From: Bacteroidota bacterium
GTDB taxonomy: Bacteria; Bacteroidota; Bacteroidia; Flavobacteriales; Weeksellaceae
DNA: 9,413 nt
Assembly: GCA_023388015.1 (NCBI GenBank)
Contig: JAEWHB010000130.1
Coordinates: 1-9,413 of the forward strand
Reading direction: 5' to 3'
Shown here: positions 6,331 to 9,413 of the stretch, one piece after another
How the letters are laid out: each line of letters starts with the position of its first letter
How positions within the stretch are numbered: position 1 is the stretch's first letter
The notes under the pieces: generated by a model
Told to the model about the DNA's origin: nothing
Database searches by the model: none
What the model saw: the letters and a program-made list of their open reading frames with translations, nothing else
Program-made: the position numbers and the translations under genes

Positions 6331-6807
6331 ATGAGTAACTTTCTTGACCCTGTTGAGTATTCGCTCGCTTCAAAAGGCATTCGATTTGCAAATTTTATCA
6401 TTGATTATATAGTTCTGCTGGTAATTATGTTTATGCTGGGTGCTTTACTTGTGGTTTTTGGTATGGAATCGGCTTTAGCATTTTTAGATATTCCAATTGT
6501 AGGTAATTTGATTGGAATTCTTATTTATTTTACTTTTATTTTCGTTCAGGAAGCGGCTTTTAAAGGAAGAAGTATAGGTAAATTTATTACCGGTACACAA
6601 GCTGTAATGTTGGATGGAAGCGAAGCTACACTTAATGCAATCTTTATCAGAAGTATTTCCAGATGTGTTCCTTTTGAAGTCTTCTCATTTTTTGGAACAA
6701 CCGGTTGGCATGATGCATGGTCAAAAACCAGAGTTGTAAACAAAAAGGAATTCGAACAAAACATGCAAAAATTCAGTGCAATTGACCAAATAGGTGCGCA
6801 GTCTTAA
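6331..6807 (+). CDS. RDD family integral membrane protein
   Basis: This 158-residue protein fits the RDD family, named for one conserved arginine and two aspartates. R18 and D25 lie in the RFANFIID segment at the start of the first membrane helix, and D128 lies in GWHDAWSKTRVV near the end. Hydrophobic helices are visible at about 20-44 and 55-74, and a third, weaker amphipathic one at about 101-121. The segment KGRSIGKFITG (79-89) after the second helix is typical of the family. The protein should sit in the inner membrane. RDD proteins are often proposed to transport or handle small solutes or ions, but the function is not settled for most members. It lies 25 bp after the FAD oxidoreductase gene on the same strand, and no terminator was seen between them. 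Confidence 0.9.
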   Translation: MSNFLDPVEYSLASKGIRFANFIIDYIVLLVIMFMLGALLVVFGMESALAFLDIPIVGNLIGILIYFTFIFVQEAAFKGRSIGKFITGTQAVMLDGSEATLNAIFIRSISRCVPFEVFSFFGTTGWHDAWSKTRVVNKKEFEQNMQKFSAIDQIGAQS

Positions 6808-6905
6808 CATTTTATTTTCTTGATTGGTACGGTGATTGATAAAAATGCCGGTTCGATTGTCATGGAATTACTTTTCCGAAACATGTACTAACCAAGAATT
6901 TGAAG

Positions 6906-8366
6906 ATGAAGAGAGGAGCATTGCCGTTTGTTTTAATTTTAATTTTATCGTTTCCGCTCAAGGCGGGATTGGGATTTATATTCCCACAACAAGTTGATAA
7001 TCATAGGATTGATCAGCTTTTGAAAGAAGCTTCCAATCTTTATCAAGACGAAAGATTTGATGAAGCACTTGAGATTTACAAATCTGCAGAGGCACTTTCT
7101 AAATCTGAAAAATATTCAAAAGGACTTGCGCAAGCCTATTTGGGTTTGTCAGGGATTTACTTTGTCAAAGGGAAACTGGATGTTTCAACTTCCTACATTC
7201 TCAAAGCCAAAGATGAGACTTACACTTCCCAAAATGATGATATTTCCTATTCGATTGCTTTCCGTGAAGGCTTGAATCTACATATGCTCGGACTTTATGA
7301 CGATGCCGTAAAAAAGTACAAGGAAGCCATCACAATTTCAAACAGGGTCAAAAATCAGGAAGACAGGGTTAATAAACTGATTGGGGTTTACATCAATATC
7401 GGCGATGTTTATCAGCTCAAAAAACAAAATGATTCGGCGCTTTATTATTACAAATCCGCTTATCATTCGCCTTCTACGAATGTGAACAATAAATTTACGA
7501 GTTCGGTCAGTATTTCTGAAGTTTACATTGAAAGTGATGAATTGGATTCGGGAAAAATTTATTTGAATTATGCTGAAAATTATTCAAAATCACTCGGAAC
7601 CAATTATTCTAAAGCACTTTTAAAGGAAATTTCAGGGAAATATTATGAAGCTTCGGGAGATTTACAAAACGCTATCAGTTCCTTTGAAAATGCCTTGGAG
7701 TTGAATCATGAAATCAAGCGTCCGCGTGCGGTTCTTTATAAATTACTTTCAGAAACTTATCAGAAAAAGGGTAATTCCGAATTGTCAAATTCTTATCTGA
7801 AACAATATGTGGCGGTAAAAGACAGTGTGGATGAAGCCCGGAAGCGAAATCTCAAAGTACCTGCAATGTTGGCTCAGACCGACGGAGAAATCAAAGTGGA
7901 AAAGGCAAATGCCAATGTAGTATTGATTTTTGTGATTTCCGGATTATTGATTGCAGCCATTCTCAGCGGTGTTTTTGTTTACATTAAAAAACAGAAAAGA
8001 AAGAATTTAAGGGGAAAAAAAGAAAACCTTCAGCTGAAAAAGAAACTGAACAATGCTTTTGAAGAAGTGGTGGAACTGGCGACTTCCAATTCGCCGAATT
8101 TCCTTTCGAGATTCATTGAAGTTTATCCCGAATTTTACAGTCAGCTGGTAAATGATTATCCGGATTTAACTACTGCTGATTTGAAATTATGTGCACTGAT
8201 GAAACTTGATTTCACAACCAAGGAAATTGCAGAAATGACCTTTAGTTCGCTTCGTACGGTTCAGAACAGAAAGTACAAACTCCGTAAAAAATTCAATCTT
8301 TCAACTGAAGAAAACCTGAACCAATGGATTCAGAATCTGCATGTTGAATCACTCACAATGGTATAA
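6906..8366 (+). CDS. TPR-repeat, single-membrane-helix regulator with LuxR-type C-terminal helix-turn-helix
   Basis: With the ATG at 6906 the product is 486 residues; a frame-start TTG two codons upstream is less likely. It begins with a signal peptide or anchor (MKRGALPFVLILILSFPLKAG). About seven tetratricopeptide-like helical hairpins follow (roughly 35-305), with recognisable units near LYQDERFDEALEIYKSAEAL and ISGKYYEASGDLQNAISSFE. One strong membrane helix lies at about 337-360, followed by a basic KKQKRKNLRGKK stretch, a short coiled-coil linker and a LuxR-like helix-turn-helix at about 421-475 (LTTADLKLCALMKLDFTTKEIAEM, then LRTVQNRKYKLRKKF). The expected topology is TPR in the periplasm and DNA-binding domain in the cytoplasm. 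That would make it a membrane-tethered one-component sensor and regulator, a layout common in Bacteroidota. No kinase or receiver domain is present. Its signal and target genes cannot be read from the sequence. Confidence 0.88.
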   Translation: MKRGALPFVLILILSFPLKAGLGFIFPQQVDNHRIDQLLKEASNLYQDERFDEALEIYKSAEALSKSEKYSKGLAQAYLGLSGIYFVKGKLDVSTSYILKAKDETYTSQNDDISYSIAFREGLNLHMLGLYDDAVKKYKEAITISNRVKNQEDRVNKLIGVYINIGDVYQLKKQNDSALYYYKSAYHSPSTNVNNKFTSSVSISEVYIESDELDSGKIYLNYAENYSKSLGTNYSKALLKEISGKYYEASGDLQNAISSFENALELNHEIKRPRAVLYKLLSETYQKKGNSELSNSYLKQYVAVKDSVDEARKRNLKVPAMLAQTDGEIKVEKANANVVLIFVISGLLIAAILSGVFVYIKKQKRKNLRGKKENLQLKKKLNNAFEEVVELATSNSPNFLSRFIEVYPEFYSQLVNDYPDLTTADLKLCALMKLDFTTKEIAEMTFSSLRTVQNRKYKLRKKFNLSTEENLNQWIQNLHVESLTMV

Positions 8367-8392
8367 AAAAAGAGCCGTTTTTCAACGGCTCT
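8364..8392 (-). terminator. Intrinsic terminator of the susD-like gene
   Basis: AGAGCCGTT (8371-8379) and AACGGCTCT (8384-8392) form a perfect 9-bp GC-rich stem with a 4-base TTTC loop. On the minus strand it is followed by a run of Ts (complement of the A run 8365-8370), so it terminates transcripts of the susD-like gene that stops at 8424. On the plus strand the hairpin is followed by CTACTATAAAA with no T tract, so it would stop the regulator's transcript poorly. Confidence 0.85.
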
Positions 8393-8423
8393 CTACTATA
8401 AAACATTAAATCCCCTATATAAT

Positions 8424-9413
8424 TTATTGATAGTTTGGATTCTGAACCATTTCCGGATTCGTGTTCATTTCGTTCAACGGAATAGGGAAAACTCTCTTGT
8501 AATCCGCAAACGGAACTTCACAGTTCACCGTACAGTTAGCATTTCTCTGAAGATCCATCTGATATCTGTTCATATCAAAATACCTGTGACCTTCAAATGC
8601 CAACTCAATTCTTCTCTGCAAAAGGATTTCATCAAGCAAAGCCTGACCTGTTCCTGAGAAAGAATATGCTGCATCTCTGTAAGACTGTACCCAATTCACC
8701 AATTCAGTTTGAGCCTGTGCCGGATTTGTGTAATACAATGCTTCAATTTTATTTAATAAAACTTCAGTTGCACGAATTACGACAACATCATTGTCAACTC
8801 CACCAAATTTCAAAACACCGTATGGAAGCGGATTGTCTGTAGAATTCCACTGAACATACAAATCTTTTCTTGCATCAGAGTCAGGAATCAAATCATAGAA
8901 ATCCGTAGTTGCTGCAGTATCTTCATAAGTTCCGCCAGGCGTCCAGGTTGCATACAAAGCATCGTTTGTGTTCGGGTTGTCGATTTCTGTAAAATCAATT
9001 GCAAACAAAGTTTCTGCGTAAGACAAAGGATTCTGGTAATAATTCAACAAATCTCCTTGCGTCATCAGACCTGATTCTGCCGAAGCCAAATCAGCAGACT
9101 CAACTGCTTTCTGATAATCTTTTTTGTAAAGATAAACTCTTGACAAAAGTCCGTAAACTGCTTCTTTCGTTACCTGTGCTGTGTTGGCTTGCGCATTTGA
9201 CGGCAAGTTCTGAGCAGCCAATTCCAACTGAGAAGTAATCTCGTTGTAAACTTCTTCTACAGATTTACGCGGAAGCGGCGTATCTCTCTCAAATACTGTC
9301 GGAACTGGAATTCCTAAGTCCTGATCGATGGTTCCATAAGGTCGTGCATAGTAATTTACAAGATTGAAAAGCTCGAGTGCTCTCAAAGTTCTGGCTTCGG
9401 CAAAACTAACTTT
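8424..9413 (-). CDS. SusD/RagB-family nutrient-binding outer-membrane lipoprotein, C-terminal part (5' end outside window)
   Basis: The frame is open through base 9413 (visible start KVSFAEARTLRALELFNLV), so the TTG at 9386 is not the real start and the lipoprotein signal and first domain lie beyond the edge. The visible ~330 residues carry family hallmarks. These are the EARTLRALELFNLVNYYA helix, a TPR-like stretch (TKEAVYGLLSRVYLYKKDYQKAVESAD), IELAFEGHRYFDMNRY near the C-terminus, and the ending FPIPLNEMNTNPEMVQNPNY. SusD proteins sit on the outer face of the outer membrane and cap a SusC-type TonB-dependent transporter, delivering glycans or other oligomers. The susC partner usually lies just upstream in the same operon, here to the right of the window. 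This gene ends in its own terminator, so it is the last of its transcription unit. The substrate cannot be inferred. Confidence 0.93.
   Translation of the reverse strand, partial: KVSFAEARTLRALELFNLVNYYARPYGTIDQDLGIPVPTVFERDTPLPRKSVEEVYNEITSQLELAAQNLPSNAQANTAQVTKEAVYGLLSRVYLYKKDYQKAVESADLASAESGLMTQGDLLNYYQNPLSYAETLFAIDFTEIDNPNTNDALYATWTPGGTYEDTAATTDFYDLIPDSDARKDLYVQWNSTDNPLPYGVLKFGGVDNDVVVIRATEVLLNKIEALYYTNPAQAQTELVNWVQSYRDAAYSFSGTGQALLDEILLQRRIELAFEGHRYFDMNRYQMDLQRNANCTVNCEVPFADYKRVFPIPLNEMNTNPEMVQNPNYQ

Noticed and set aside
6054..6401. Minus-strand open frame across the oxidoreductase/RDD junction
   Set aside because: It is antisense to two well-supported genes, with no recognisable domain and no promoter-like sequence seen.
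6808..6905. 98-bp gap before the TPR/LuxR-type gene searched for a terminator, small RNA or promoter
   Set aside because: No stable hairpin with a T tract and no exact TAnnTTTG element were seen. Similar GATTG-containing words near 6820-6840 are too short to call a repeat.

Overview
The window looks like chromosomal DNA from a member of the Bacteroidota, most likely the Flavobacteriaceae. The evidence is low-GC coding sequence, two proteins ending in type A sorting domains of the type IX secretion system (T9SS), a SusD/RagB-family lipoprotein, a TPR/LuxR-type membrane regulator, leaders without Shine-Dalgarno sequences, and matches to the Bacteroidota -7 promoter element TAnnTTTG. No tRNA, rRNA, CRISPR array, transposase or integrase was seen.

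Layout. Bases 1-568 (+) are the 3' end of a secreted FG-GAP-like repeat protein with a T9SS tail. It converges on a DUF2797 protein gene (630-1421, -), with two hairpins between them. Only 36 bp away and divergent is a bacterial GH3-family, acyl-adenylate-forming enzyme (1458-2972, +). A strong bidirectional hairpin (2975-3003) separates GH3 from a secreted reprolysin-like (M12B) zinc metalloprotease on the minus strand (5187 down to 3020). That protease is split by a -1 frameshift at a four-base A run (4878-4881). Divergent from it are an FAD-dependent oxidoreductase of the DAO/MnmC-C-domain type (5256-6305, +), a small RDD membrane protein (6331-6807, +) and a TPR-transmembrane-LuxR-type regulator (6906-8366, +). 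The last converges on the 3' part of a susD-like gene (8424-9413, -) that runs off the right edge. A hairpin oriented for the minus strand lies between them.

How the genes relate. This is mostly a mosaic of short, independently terminated units rather than one pathway. Secreted and surface functions recur: two T9SS cargo proteins and a SusD glycan-binding lipoprotein whose SusC partner should lie just beyond the right edge. The TPR/LuxR-type protein has the build of a one-component sensor, with periplasmic repeats, one membrane helix and a cytoplasmic helix-turn-helix, but nothing here identifies its target. The GH3/DUF2797 divergent pair shares one very short control region.

The most notable observation is the broken metalloprotease: its catalytic part is intact but cut off from its signal peptide by what looks like one lost base. 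I did not find convincing evidence of a new defence, mobile or RNA-based system.
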